Shown here: piece by piece, positions 43,430 to 52,721 of the stretch
Numbering within the stretch: position 1 is the first letter of the stretch
Layout: each line of letters begins with the position of its first letter
Assembly: GCA_965183835.1 (NCBI GenBank)
Contig: CBCYME010000013.1
Location: forward strand, 76,343-140,342
Direction: 5' to 3'
Origin: OMPR01 sp965183835
GTDB taxonomy: Bacteria; Pseudomonadota; Alphaproteobacteria; Rhodobacterales; Rhodobacteraceae
DNA: 64,000 nt
Program-made: the position numbers and the translations under genes
Notes under the pieces: model-generated
What the model saw: the letters and a program-made list of their open reading frames with translations, nothing else
What the model was told of the DNA's origin: nothing
The model's database searches: none

Positions 43430-44349
43430 GATTTGGCCTTTCCGCGCCCAAAGTCTGGCGCGTCCGTATCTTGCCCGGCTTCGATAATGCCGCGACGAAT
43501 GGCGCGAGTGCGGGTGAAATAGTCAAACAGGTGATCCCCGTCCCCGGTTCGAATGGCCCGTTGCAACGCAAACAGCTCTTCGGTGAACCGCCCAAGGATT
43601 TCCAACGTTGCATCCTTGTTGCTTAGGAAGACGTCCCGCCACATGGTTGGATCCGAGGCAGCGATCCGGGTGAAATCCCGGAAACCTGCAGCCGAGTATT
43701 TGATCACTTCGCTGTCCGTGACCCGACGCAAATCATCCGCGACGCCTACCATCGTATAGGCGATCAGGTGCGGCGCGTGGGATGTGACCGCCAGAACCAA
43801 ATCATGGTGGTCTGCATCCATTTCTTCGACGTTCGCACCGATGCCTTCCCACAGGGCGCGCAGCTTTTCGACCGCGGCGCGATCAGAACCTTCGACAGGA
43901 ACCAAAAGGCACCAGCGGTTGTCGTACAATTCGGCAAAACCGGATTCTGGTCCTGAATGCTCGGTGCCAGCCAGCGGGTGCGCCGGAATGAAATGCACAC
44001 CCTCAGGGACAAAAGGTGTCACCGCATCAATGACATGCCGCTTGACCGATCCAACATCGCTGATCGTTGCGCCCGGTTTCAGCACCGGGGCGATTTCTTG
44101 GGCCACTACGCCCATTGCACCGACAGGGACACATAAGACAACCAGATCGGCGCCTTCGGCAGCTTCGGCCGCGCTGTCGCAAATACGATCACACAACCCG
44201 ATCTCACGGGCGGTATCGCGGGTCGCTTGGGATCGGGCGTACCCAGTCACCTCTTTGGCCAGCCCAGAGCGTTTGATCGCCCAGAACATCGATGATGCAA
44301 TCAGTCCCAGACCAATCAGGGCGACACGGTCATAAATCGGTTGGCTCAT
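43426..44349 (-). CDS. tyrC: Prephenate/arogenate dehydrogenase family protein
   Basis: A 307-residue NAD(P)-dependent enzyme for tyrosine synthesis. VALIGLGLIASSMF is the nucleotide site, LVVLCVPVGAMG and DVGSVKRHV are in the Rossmann domain, HPLAGTEHSGPE holds the catalytic His, and SHAPHLIAYTMV the substrate helix. Length fits the family without a regulatory ACT domain. Adjacent hisC overlaps by 4 bp, the usual Rhodobacterales pair; the amino donor step may be carried by it. Confidence 0.93.
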   Translation of the reverse strand: MSQPIYDRVALIGLGLIASSMFWAIKRSGLAKEVTGYARSQATRDTAREIGLCDRICDSAAEAAEGADLVVLCVPVGAMGVVAQEIAPVLKPGATISDVGSVKRHVIDAVTPFVPEGVHFIPAHPLAGTEHSGPESGFAELYDNRWCLLVPVEGSDRAAVEKLRALWEGIGANVEEMDADHHDLVLAVTSHAPHLIAYTMVGVADDLRRVTDSEVIKYSAAGFRDFTRIAASDPTMWRDVFLSNKDATLEILGRFTEELFALQRAIRTGDGDHLFDYFTRTRAIRRGIIEAGQDTDAPDFGRGKAKS

Positions 44350-45431
44350 TTGGCGCCCCCTTTGAATGCGGCAACAGCCTCCACGATGCGCCGACAGGCG
44401 CTTTCGTCCCCAACAGTTATACGCAGTGCGTTTGGCAAGTTATACCCGACCACCTTACGCACAATCAGCCCCTGAGATTGCAGATAAGCGTCGCAGCCTT
44501 CGGCCTCGGCCTGATCAGAGAAACGGGCCAGGATGAAGTTTGCGCAAGACGTATCCGATGGCACACCTAAAGCGGCTAGCGATTCAGCCAACCACCCGCG
44601 CCACTTTGTGTTTTCTTCCAAACAGAAGTCGACATAGTCAGTATCCCGGATCGCCGCCTCTGCAGCGACCAAAGCGGACGCTGATACATTGAATGGGCCG
44701 CGCAAACGATTGAGAACGTCGATGATATCCTGTGGTCCATACCCCCACCCCACGCGAATACCCCCCAATCCGTAGAGTTTGGAGAACGTGCGGGTCATCA
44801 CCACATTGCTGCGCGCATTGATGATCTCGACACCTGCGTCGAATCCGCTGACATATTCTGCATAGGCCCCGTCGAGAACCAGAATAACGTGCGGCGGCAA
44901 CCCATCCGCAAGACGGGCAACTTCGGCGGCGCCGATCATGGTGCCCGTGGGATTGTTCGGATTGGCAATGAATACCAATTTGGTTCGATCCGTACATCCG
45001 GCCAACAAAGCGTCCACATCTGTGACTCGCTCACGTTCGCGCACCTCAACCGGAGTGGCACCAGCGGCCAAGGCGCTAATGCGATACATTGAAAACCCAT
45101 GCTCTGTATAAAGAACTTCGCCCCCCGGACCGGCGTAGGCCTGACACAGAAACGCGATGATCTCATCGCTGCCAGCGCCGCAAATCACCTGCTCGGGATT
45201 CAGCCCATGCTGTTCCCCAATCGCTGTCCGCAAACCGGCATGATCGCTGGATGGATACCGATGCAACATCGCTGCACTGTCCTGCACGGCAGCGATGGCC
45301 TTTGGACTTGGTCCATAGGGGTTTTCATTTGAGCTGAGCTTGATGACATTGCTCACGCCCTCTACATGCGCCGCGCCGCTCTGATACAGTGCGATGTCCA
45401 TAATGCCGGGCTGAGGGGTGATTTTCGTCAT
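44346..45431 (-). CDS. hisC: Histidinol-phosphate transaminase
   Basis: A 361-residue PLP enzyme. Visible features are KLSSNENPYGPSPKA, GAGSDEIIAFLCQAY, FIANPNNPTGTMI and the PLP-Lys region TRTFSKLYGLGGIRVGW. In this genomic setting, next to arogenate dehydrogenase, it may also act on aromatic amino acids, as HisC paralogues do. First gene of the hisC-tyrC-extensin unit. Confidence 0.95.
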   Translation of the reverse strand: MTKITPQPGIMDIALYQSGAAHVEGVSNVIKLSSNENPYGPSPKAIAAVQDSAAMLHRYPSSDHAGLRTAIGEQHGLNPEQVICGAGSDEIIAFLCQAYAGPGGEVLYTEHGFSMYRISALAAGATPVEVRERERVTDVDALLAGCTDRTKLVFIANPNNPTGTMIGAAEVARLADGLPPHVILVLDGAYAEYVSGFDAGVEIINARSNVVMTRTFSKLYGLGGIRVGWGYGPQDIIDVLNRLRGPFNVSASALVAAEAAIRDTDYVDFCLEENTKWRGWLAESLAALGVPSDTSCANFILARFSDQAEAEGCDAYLQSQGLIVRKVVGYNLPNALRITVGDESACRRIVEAVAAFKGGAK

Positions 45432-45494
45432 ATTAGAGCTCCTTAATGGAACCCTAATAACGCTCTGCTTTCTCCGAGAAAAGCGGCAATGGCG

Positions 45495-46925
45495 TCACGC
45501 CGCCACAGATTGCCCCCGAAACCGCGCGGTTGCAGGGTCCGCATCATAATATTGCGCGAATTCCTCGGTCCGCTGGCTCAGCTCGTTAACGCTGTCGATG
45601 ATGAACTGCGCCGACGCCAGGTCCATCATGTAGCTAAAGTTTAGTCGCACCCAACCGGGCTTCAAAAGCTCTTTACCCGCAGCAAGATCCGCATGCAGGG
45701 CCAGTGACGCCTCTTGATCAATACCCAGCAACCGATGCGCATAAGGCCCGGCACAGGCACAGCCACCACGGGCTTGAATGCCGTAGATATCGCTCAGCAT
45801 GCGTGTAAACAGCTGCTGGTGAACGGGATTTCCGGACGCGTCCTTTACCAGAAACGAAAAGATCGGCAACCGGTGCGGGTTCTCTGTTCCAAGCAATGTG
45901 AGATGCGGGTTATTGCCCCACCCCTCCAGAGCCATCTGATTGAATTCGGTCTCGCGGCGCGAGATTTCATCGACCCCCACCACATCTTTGACAATGAACG
46001 CCAAGGCGGCGCGGATATCCCCGATCACATTGGGTGTTCCGGCTTCTTCGCGCGCTGTCAGATCCTCGGAATAGTCGTGACCCCAAGGTGAGACAAAGGA
46101 GACAGTCCCCCCGCCCGGCCAGCTTGGGCAGGTTTGATGAACCGCATTTCTGTTCACAACCAATACTCCAGAGGCCCCCGGCCCGCCGGGAAACTTGTGC
46201 GGCGACACAACAATGGCATCTTTGCGCACGTCCGATCCCGCACCCATATCCATTTCCAGATACGGACCACCCCCGGCATAGTCCCAAACAGAAAGCGCCC
46301 CATGCGCCTTGAGCATTCGGGTCACTGGATCAGGGTCCGTAATAATGCCTGTAACATTAGACGCGGCGGAAAAGCTGCCGATTATCAAATCGGACTCTGC
46401 ATGAGCCACCAATGCCGCTTTTAGCGCGAACAGATCCGGGCCGCCTTCGGGCGCTTCGGGAATCTCAATGACTTCGGCTTTGCTTTCGCGCCACGGCAGG
46501 ATGTTGGAATGATGTTCATACGGGCCAATCATGACAATCGGTTGGTCAGCCTGCTCCACCCCCAACAGGCTAACCAACCGATTAAGCCCGGCCGTGGCGC
46601 CCGACCCGGTGAAGATCACCGCATCGTCTTCCGTGGCACCGACAAGCCGGGAAATCTCGGCGCGCGCCTCACGCCGCAACCGAGTCATGTAAGAACCGCA
46701 AAAGGAGGCTTCTGTGTGGCTGTTGGCATAGAATGGCAACACGTGGGTCGCGACATAGGTTTCCACCTGCGTCATAGCGCGTCCCGAAGCAACGTAATCC
46801 GCATAGACAAGCGGAACGTCCCCGAACAATCCAGGAATGCTGATTCCCTCTCCAATCATCCCATCCCGCAAGGACTTAGATTGAGTGGCGGCTGATAAGC
46901 CTTCGCGAAAATGGGTAAGGGTCAT
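45495..46925 (-). CDS. Class V PLP-dependent enzyme (cysteine-desulfurase-like)
   Basis: A 476-residue fold-type I protein. VYADYVASGRAM at the N-terminus, FTGSGATAGLNRLVSL (cofactor loop), PYEHHSNILPWRE and the PLP-Lys segment VVSPHKFPGGPGASGV are intact. A loop rich in Cys (GGCACAGPY) resembles the active-site loop of cysteine desulfurases. The real substrate is unclear. The start at 46925 follows CAGGAGC. It is divergent from an Lrp regulator, which probably controls it. Confidence 0.9.
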   Translation of the reverse strand: MTLTHFREGLSAATQSKSLRDGMIGEGISIPGLFGDVPLVYADYVASGRAMTQVETYVATHVLPFYANSHTEASFCGSYMTRLRREARAEISRLVGATEDDAVIFTGSGATAGLNRLVSLLGVEQADQPIVMIGPYEHHSNILPWRESKAEVIEIPEAPEGGPDLFALKAALVAHAESDLIIGSFSAASNVTGIITDPDPVTRMLKAHGALSVWDYAGGGPYLEMDMGAGSDVRKDAIVVSPHKFPGGPGASGVLVVNRNAVHQTCPSWPGGGTVSFVSPWGHDYSEDLTAREEAGTPNVIGDIRAALAFIVKDVVGVDEISRRETEFNQMALEGWGNNPHLTLLGTENPHRLPIFSFLVKDASGNPVHQQLFTRMLSDIYGIQARGGCACAGPYAHRLLGIDQEASLALHADLAAGKELLKPGWVRLNFSYMMDLASAQFIIDSVNELSQRTEEFAQYYDADPATARFRGQSVAA

Positions 46926-47025
46926 GTTCAAGCTCCTGTTACCCGACCAAGATGACCCCAAAGAAGGCAATAAACTTACCCTATTTTTGTGTATTTTCTC
47001 AGCTCTCTGTGTCATATGATTGAAT

Positions 47026-47487
47026 ATGAGCCATAATATAGATCAGATTGACATCCTGCTGTTGCGCGAACTGCAAAAGAACGCAACCCTATCCCAAAGA
47101 GAGCTGGCTGATCGCGTTGGCCTGTCCCAAAACGCTTGCTGGCGTCGACTAAAGTCCCTGACCGAAGCGGACATCCTGCAAGGATCAAGCGCCCGGGTTG
47201 CCCGCGAGCGGCTTGGCCTCAATCTGGTTGTTTTTGTGATGCTACGGACCCGCCATCATTCGGCGGAGTGGTTGCAGGCCTTTCGCCGGCACGTCTTAAC
47301 CATCCCCGAGGTGGTGGATTTTCACAGAATAGGCGGCGATTATGACTACCAACTCAAAGTCGTGACGCAAGATATGACCAGCTATGATCAGGTGTATCAG
47401 CGGCTGATCGACAAGGTCGAGTTGGACAGCGTCACATCCTATTTCGCGATGGAAGCCATTGCCGAGAACCGCCCACTGCCGCTCTGA
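47026..47487 (+). CDS. Lrp/AsnC-family transcriptional regulator
   Basis: A 153-residue regulator with the winged helix-turn-helix in residues about 5-60 (LSQRELADRVGLSQNACWRRL) and a RAM domain (VVDFHRIGGDYDYQLKV). Start ATG at 47026. The 100-bp region shared with the class V enzyme gene is AT-rich and probably holds the operator; local regulation of that gene by its substrate or product amino acid is likely. Convergent with the GFA gene. Confidence 0.93.
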   Translation: MSHNIDQIDILLLRELQKNATLSQRELADRVGLSQNACWRRLKSLTEADILQGSSARVARERLGLNLVVFVMLRTRHHSAEWLQAFRRHVLTIPEVVDFHRIGGDYDYQLKVVTQDMTSYDQVYQRLIDKVELDSVTSYFAMEAIAENRPLPL

Positions 47488-47515
47488 CACAAGGCCGCGC
47501 GCCCGAGTGCAGTGT

Positions 47516-47908
47516 CTACCCCTCGGACCGCTCTTCGGACGTGCGGTTTTTTTCATATTGCGTTGCCACTGGAAAGGTGGGCAACCACCCTTCGCGGCGC
47601 ACCGTCCAAAGCTCGTAAGTTGGTGTAAACTGGGACGGTGTATCCAGCGCCCCCAAATTCACTTCGATTTCATCCCCCGACACCGCAAAGACCGACGACC
47701 CGCAGCGTGGGCAAAAATGGCGCCCCTCATAGCTGTGGGTTAATCCATCAATCGACACCGCATCTCGTGGGAATATCGCCGAGGCGTGAAACAACGCGCC
47801 ATGATGTTTCCGGCACTCCAAACAGTGGCATACCCCCACGCGATAGGGTTGGCCTGTGGTGGTCAACCGAACTGCCCCACAGAGACATCCGCCCGAATTC
47901 TGTCCCAT
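47516..47908 (-). CDS. GFA-family protein (CENP-V/GFA domain)
   Basis: A 130-residue zinc protein with GGCLCGAVRL, HCLECRKHHGALF and FCPRCGSSVF, giving the usual Cys set of the glutathione-dependent formaldehyde-activating family. The enzymatic role of small GFA proteins is uncertain. It stands alone, convergent with the Lrp gene. Confidence 0.94.
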   Translation of the reverse strand: MGQNSGGCLCGAVRLTTTGQPYRVGVCHCLECRKHHGALFHASAIFPRDAVSIDGLTHSYEGRHFCPRCGSSVFAVSGDEIEVNLGALDTPSQFTPTYELWTVRREGWLPTFPVATQYEKNRTSEERSEG

Positions 47909-47967
47909 CTGCCCCCCCCCTTTCTCTCACATGCCTGCTCTCTGAATACGACACTAACCTAAAAATG

Positions 47968-47996
47968 AAAAAGGCCGCGCAGAATGCACGGCCTTT
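47968..47996 (-). terminator. Rho-independent terminator of rpsD
   Basis: On the minus strand GGCCGTGC/GCGCGGCC pair (one wobble) with a 5-nt loop, followed by five T, 25 bp after the rpsD stop codon. Confidence 0.88.
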
Positions 47997-48021
47997 CGAA
48001 ATCTTTGAGGAATGGCGAAGA

Positions 48022-48642
48022 TTAGTTCTTCGCGTAGAATTCCACGACCAGGTTTGGTTCCATGACAACTGGGTAAGGCACATCGCCCAGACCAGGTGCG
48101 CGCACGAATGTCGCGGTCATTTTGGAGTGGTCGGCGTCGATGTAGTCAGGAACATCACGCTCGGCCAGCTGAACTGCTTCGAGCAGAGCAACCATTTGCT
48201 TGGACTTGTCACGAACTTCGATCACGTCGCCTTCTTTTACACGGTAAGAAGGGATGTTAACCTTTTTGCCGTTCACTTTGACGTGGCCGTGGTTCACGAA
48301 CTGACGTGCGGCAAAAACGGTTGCAACGAACTTGGCACGGTAAACAACCGCGTCCAGGCGACGCTCCAGCAGACCGATCAAGTTTTCACCGGTATCACCA
48401 CCAACACGCTCGGCTTCGGCGTAGATGCGACGGAACTGCTTTTCGGTCAGATCGCCGTAGTAACCCTTCAGCTTCTGCTTGGCGCGCAGCTGAATACCAA
48501 AGTCGGACAGCTTGCCCTTGCGGCGCTGACCGTGCTGGCCGGGGCCATATTCACGACGGTTAACTGGGGATTTAGCGCGGCCCCAGATGTTTTCGCCCAT
48601 ACGGCGATCAATTTTATGCTTGGCAGACGTACGTTTAGTCAC
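48022..48642 (-). CDS. rpsD: 30S ribosomal protein S4
   Basis: A 206-residue primary rRNA-binding protein. GQHGQRRKGKLSDFGIQL and RRLDAVVYRAKFVATVFAARQ (S4 RNA-binding domain) are clear. The start is a GTG at 48642 preceded by AAGGAG; the in-frame ATG ten codons upstream has no support. It is monocistronic here, as often in Alphaproteobacteria. Confidence 0.97.
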   Translation of the reverse strand: MTKRTSAKHKIDRRMGENIWGRAKSPVNRREYGPGQHGQRRKGKLSDFGIQLRAKQKLKGYYGDLTEKQFRRIYAEAERVGGDTGENLIGLLERRLDAVVYRAKFVATVFAARQFVNHGHVKVNGKKVNIPSYRVKEGDVIEVRDKSKQMVALLEAVQLAERDVPDYIDADHSKMTATFVRAPGLGDVPYPVVMEPNLVVEFYAKN

Positions 48643-48827
48643 GGCTGTTCTCCTTCTAAAAACGAAGCCCACCCCGAAACCGGTATGGGCTACTATGAAG
48701 GGCGTTGTCCTCTAGTCTGATCAGACTTGACAGGAATCCCCTTGCGAGGGCCACCAACACCAATAGAGCCGCGCTTATATCTGCGCGGCCCTCAGAGTCA
48801 ACACGGGATTGACCGAAATTTGAAACC
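48643..48827. other. rpsD upstream region with palindromes
   Basis: Between the divergent-looking ends of rpsD and the Hint gene there is no gene. A GCCGCGC-N8-GCGCGGC hairpin lies at 48768-48789 and GAGGGCC/GGCCCTC (48746/48787) could pair across it. It may terminate the Hint transcript or form part of the rpsD leader. Confidence 0.35.
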
Positions 48828-49892
48828 CTAAGCCGCCTCGTGGCGCAGCAACGCGGCCTCGGTATGCGACAGGTTCCGACGTGCAAACCCACCATACCCA
48901 TGTGGATCGCGATCCAAGCCCGGCAGATGCGCCAAAAGCCGGGTCCGGTCCGCATCGGTCAAGGCATCCATGGACGCATTTGCGGGATGGTAACTCTCGG
49001 TTTCGACACCATTTGCCCAGAGGATTTGGTGACTGGGCAACAACAGATGAATATAGGTGACTTGCCGAACGGACAGATCCACCCCAACCGTTGTGCCATT
49101 GATCAGGTCACGAGCCGCCACCAGAACTTCGGGCGTGTTAAACAGCGCCTGAGCTGCGGCACCGCGCAACAGCATTCTATGCGCGGGCGAAACCAACAAT
49201 TCTGCATCAGGGCGATCAATCCCAAGCGCCCCTGCCCGAATGCGGATCGGCCGCAACTTGGGCATGACGAACAGACGCGCGCCTGTCATGCGGCGATTCC
49301 CGATCCATTGGATTTGCTGGGGACCACTATCGCGCGTTTGAACCTTGTCACCTTCGCGCAACTCTTCGACCAGTCGTGGTCCAGTTGGCGTGGATATGCG
49401 CGTGCCCGGCGTAAAGCAGATCACCCCACCTTCGCCTAGGGCATCCTGCCCACGATCCGCGCCCGTCAATGAGTGATGAACCACCCATAGATCCGTGTCG
49501 CGCGGTGGCATCTGATCAAGGAACATAAGCAAAGGCGTACCGCCGTTTGCCACCTCGATCACTGTCACTGTATAGCTCTGCGCCCCGTTGGTTACGACAA
49601 AACTCTGATCCATCAGAGGGTCATCAACCTCGATCGCGTCTACATCTGTTCGATGCTGCACCGCCGCACCAACAAGCCGGCGCACTTTGCGCGCCGCCTT
49701 TTTCCGTAACGTATCTTCACCGTCCGCCTGATCCAAACGCAACAGCCCTGCCGGGCCCTCTACACACACGGGTTCCCCGTGCCATGACCATACTGCCCCT
49801 GCGGTGAGTGATTCCAAAGGGGCGGCCTCAAGGCCATCTAGATCTGTTTGCGCCCAGGAAATGACGAACGTGCCACGAAAGCCCGTCTTCAT
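48828..49892 (-). CDS. Hint-domain protein with catalytic Cys
   Basis: A 354-residue protein. The N-terminal 150 residues form a separate domain (MKTGFRGTFVISW, TVTVIEVANGG). From about residue 157, the Hint domain begins with ICFTPGTRISTPTGP, with the conserved Cys nucleophile, and continues with VEELREGDKVQTRDSG, VSPAHRMLL and ESYHPANASM. The domain is at the C-terminus with only a short tail after it, so self-splicing is not obvious; Hint proteins of this group have no known function. AT-rich upstream sequence; it is next to an IS remnant. Confidence 0.85.
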   Translation of the reverse strand: MKTGFRGTFVISWAQTDLDGLEAAPLESLTAGAVWSWHGEPVCVEGPAGLLRLDQADGEDTLRKKAARKVRRLVGAAVQHRTDVDAIEVDDPLMDQSFVVTNGAQSYTVTVIEVANGGTPLLMFLDQMPPRDTDLWVVHHSLTGADRGQDALGEGGVICFTPGTRISTPTGPRLVEELREGDKVQTRDSGPQQIQWIGNRRMTGARLFVMPKLRPIRIRAGALGIDRPDAELLVSPAHRMLLRGAAAQALFNTPEVLVAARDLINGTTVGVDLSVRQVTYIHLLLPSHQILWANGVETESYHPANASMDALTDADRTRLLAHLPGLDRDPHGYGGFARRNLSHTEAALLRHEAA

Positions 49893-49974
49893 CTGCCCGT
49901 ATGCCTGCCATCATTATTTTTTTATTATTGATAGGTTAACAAAACAGTTCTCCTAAAGGAAGGCAATTGTTTCC

Positions 49975-50569
49975 AACCTTTTAGGCCGTGTTCTTAACGC
50001 CTCAGTTCGTCTCAGTTCGACATTTCATAGGTCCTGCAAAACCCCACAAAATTGGCCTGCAATCAGGATCAGCGAAGAATCATTTCACCACAAATACAAT
50101 CACTTGGTGTTGCACGGCAGACTACGAGCTCGCCCCATCTGCACAAAAACGCGCGAATCGAAGGCGGCAGCTATTACCAGCACTCAAGAGGCCAATTCCG
50201 AAGGCATCTTGGGCCAGATACAGGAAGCTGAAGTCCCGAAACGCAACACCGGAGCATCCCTTACGTTACTGCTGGAGATCTCGAGCGCCCGAATTTCCAA
50301 CGTTCCCTCGTCAATTCAGATATGACTCTTACGCCAGATACGTCGCTTTGTGCCGCCATACTTGCCGGCATTCCACTCACCTTCACTCTCCGCCTTGATA
50401 CCAGTGCTGTCGATCAAGAGGTTCAGTGGCCCAGTGCCGCCGTGATATAGCAGGCTTACTTTTAGCGTTTGTTGTCGGCGGCAAAGAGTAAAAAATCGAG
50501 CGCCGCCCAATCCACACCAACGAGCTGCAACAAGCTTTGTGCAAAACCAGTGGTCTGCCGCAATGGCAA
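49975..50569 (-). mobile_element. Decayed IS5-family transposase fragment
   Basis: Reading the minus strand and joining three frames gives successive IS5 transposase blocks: LPLRQTTGFAQSLLQLVGVDWAALDF, then TLCRRQQTLKV, then GPLNLLIDSTGIKAE, GEWNAGKYGGTKRRIWRKSHI, a stop, IDEGTLEIRALEISSSNVRDAP, and after further damage AAAFDSR and RTEALRT. Both ends of the transposase and any terminal inverted repeats are missing. One frame break is a lost T in a run of six; another is an in-frame TGA. The left-hand limit is approximate. This IS insertion cut the adjacent flavoprotein gene. Confidence 0.85.
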
Positions 50570-50893
50570 GGCCCGCATTTTTGTTTCGCGCGCCTTCAAG
50601 GTCGCGATATCAGCCTCGTCCACTGCAATGTTGACCAAAGTTTTTCGGCGAAACCCGGTGTCTTCTTCCAAGGTGTCATCGAGCGTCTGCCACATCTCCA
50701 TCGAGGCTTTGGAGAGAGGCACTTCGGCCAGATCCCGCCCCAGCAGGCGGACACCCCCCGCATTCACGCCAGATGCATGTCGGGCGATATAATCTTTTTC
50801 CAGCACGATCACCGATGCGCCATCTTTGGCGAGATGATAGGCGGTCGAACAGCCTTGCAGGCCTCCTCCAATAATCAGGACATCAGCATTCAT
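50570..50893 (-). pseudogene. FAD-dependent oxidoreductase, truncated by IS5 remnant
   Basis: Only about 108 N-terminal residues remain of a DadA/HcnC-like flavoprotein: NADVLIIGGGLQGCSTAYHL is the FAD-binding motif and GVNAGGVRLLGR follows. At about residue 108 the sequence changes directly into IS5 transposase residues, so roughly 260 residues of the dehydrogenase are lost. Its ATG overlaps the true stop of the preceding flavoprotein gene (ATGA). It would have been the third subunit of the dehydrogenase; it cannot be functional. Confidence 0.88.
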
Positions 50894-52285
50894 TCTGCGG
50901 CCTCCGAAGTGCTGGACTGAAAGCGGCTGAGCTCTTCGAGGCTGAGCAGCCGTTGCGGGCTTCGCAGGCGGTAGTAGCCGACCTGTGATTCCGGCTCTTG
51001 GCGCCAGGTCGGCCAATAGACTGCTGACAATTGGGCCGCATTGACGCCCCTGACAAGGCCCCATACCGCAACGGGTCAAGGACTTTAGAGCATTCGGATC
51101 ACGCGCACCTTGGTCAAAGCCGTCTTTCAGGTCTTTCAGGCTGCGCTCCTCGCAACGGCAGACAGTAGTGTCCATTTGTTGTGGCAGGCAAAGGCTTTTG
51201 CTCGGACCATAAAGCTGATCAATGAAACGCCGAAAGGGGGCCATCTTGCCAAGGGTGGCACGGTCCTTTCGGGCTTTAAGATTGCGCGTTTCAATCGTGA
51301 GCCGCCCCAGTCGTGTAAGGATATTCAGCGCTGACAGCCGCCCGGCTGATTGCGCGGCATCCGCACCAGTGATGCCGGCGCCATCGCCCGCGACCGAGAC
51401 ATGAGGGATTGAGCTCTGCCCCCAGGCATCAGTCTGAACCTGCCAACAGTGCTGAGCTGTGTTCCAGATATGGCTGAGCCCCATCGAACGTGACATATTG
51501 CTGTGGGGGATCACTCCGTGATGCAGGAAAACATGTTCACTCAGAACGCGCTGTTGCCCCTTTTGGCAGTCAAACTCCAGGCCACTGGCTTTGCCCTTGC
51601 CAAGGACGCGCAGATTGCTGGCGCCCCTAAAAACGGGAATTCCGGAGGAGGCGATTTCCCGCATCAATCCCAAACCTTTGCGCAGCATTGGCCAGGAGCG
51701 CAATGCGCCGGGGGCTTTGGGCAGAGATGTCAGATAGTTGCGACGCGGGGTGGTGTCGACCAAGGCTGCGACTTTGACGCCAAGGCGCAGATACTGGGCG
51801 GTGATCAAATAGAGCAAGGGACCGGAGCCCGCAAAGATAGCATCTTTCGCCACAACCGCATCCGATTTCAACATGACCTGTGCGGCCCCTGCGGTCATGA
51901 CACCGGGCAAGGTCCAGCCGGGGATCGGCATTGGGCGTTCCATCGCGCCAGTGCAAAGCAGAATTTCGCGTGTTTGAACCTGCTGGGGAATACCATCCTT
52001 TGAGTACAGAATGGTTCCGTCCTCGCCCACATGCCAGACATCGGCCTCGCTTTGATGCTCTGCGCTGCAGGCTTCAAAACGCATGATCAGACTGGAACCA
52101 TCCGTGTAGTCCGGGCCAAGTGCACTGGCATCCGGCAGCGGGCTGTTTGCAGCTGATCGAAAGATCTGGCCACCGGCACGGGGCGCGCGGTCCAGAACGA
52201 GGATCCGTACACCGGCGTCGGCCAATGTGATAGCGGCACTCATCCCAGCTGGACCAGCGCCAATGATGACACAGTCATAGGTCAT
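50890..52285 (-). pseudogene. HcnB/OoxA-like NAD(P)/FAD oxidoreductase, frameshifted near its end
   Basis: The first 420 residues look intact: YDCVIIGAGPAGMSAA (FAD), the second nucleotide-binding motif, VAGDGAGITGA, and the CxC/CGMGPCQGRQC cluster region for an Fe-S or Bfd-like site. Around 51000 a 2-nt loss (GGCGCC where GGCGCGCC would restore frame) switches the reading frame. The other frame then gives QEPESQVGYYRLRSPQ and a proper stop at 50890, the family C-terminus. As it stands, the product runs on 40 wrong residues and straight into the next flavoprotein, a 607-codon artificial fusion ending in IS5 sequence. Confidence 0.82.
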
Positions 52286-52599
52286 TCAGAGATGCCTCCT
52301 AGCGGGGCTCGGGATGTTTCGGTGATATCTTGTGTTCGAATGTCCATTCCTTCGCTGACGCGGCGCAAACAGGCTTGTTGGTTGGGGGTTCCATCAATCT
52401 GAACGAGACATTCAAAGCAAACACCCATCGCACAAAACGCGCTGCGGTCTTCGCCTGACAGGGCTGCCTTGCGGGTCGTTTCCTGTCCGGCCAAGGCCAT
52501 GGTTGTCCAAACGGATTGGCCCTCTGGCGCAGCCACGGGTTGGTTGTTTACGGTCACGGTCACCGTTTTCGAAGGCGTTGAGCTGAGCGATGAAAACAT
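52282..52599 (-). CDS. (2Fe-2S)-binding small subunit of a flavoprotein dehydrogenase (HcnA/OoxA-type)
   Basis: A 105-residue ferredoxin-like protein. The cluster Cys are in FCAMGVCFECLVQIDG and QACLRRV, as in the small subunits of opine, D-hydroxyproline and hydrogen-cyanide-type dehydrogenases. Its stop overlaps the next gene by 4 bp. The gene is open, but its two partner subunits are broken, so it is probably a remnant of a no longer working complex. Confidence 0.88.
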   Translation of the reverse strand: MFSSLSSTPSKTVTVTVNNQPVAAPEGQSVWTTMALAGQETTRKAALSGEDRSAFCAMGVCFECLVQIDGTPNQQACLRRVSEGMDIRTQDITETSRAPLGGISE

Positions 52600-52667
52600 G
52601 TGGGGGATCCTTGGAAAGGCCGGCGGACTACACGGCAGACAAGAAATTTAAACGGACAAGAAGATGA

Positions 52668-52698
52668 GACAGGGCGCCAAAAAAGTGGCCGCCCTGTC
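52668..52698 (-). terminator. Stem-loop between dctP and the Fe-S gene
   Basis: A perfect 9-bp dyad (GACAGGGCG / CGCCCTGTC) with a 13-nt loop, no T-tract. It may attenuate read-through from the transporter genes into the dehydrogenase genes, or stabilise the upstream mRNA end. Confidence 0.5.
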
Positions 52699-52721
52699 CC
52701 GTGTCGCGCAGTGGGGAGAAA

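Noticed and set aside
48768..48789. Rho-independent terminator of the rpsD or Hint gene
   Set aside because: The hairpin is strong but has no T-tract on either side, so it was described only as a palindrome.
50462..52285. A genuine 607-residue two-domain flavoenzyme
   Set aside because: The alternative frame restores the family C-terminus and stop at 50890, and the end of the open frame is IS5 transposase; the fusion is a product of frameshift and insertion.
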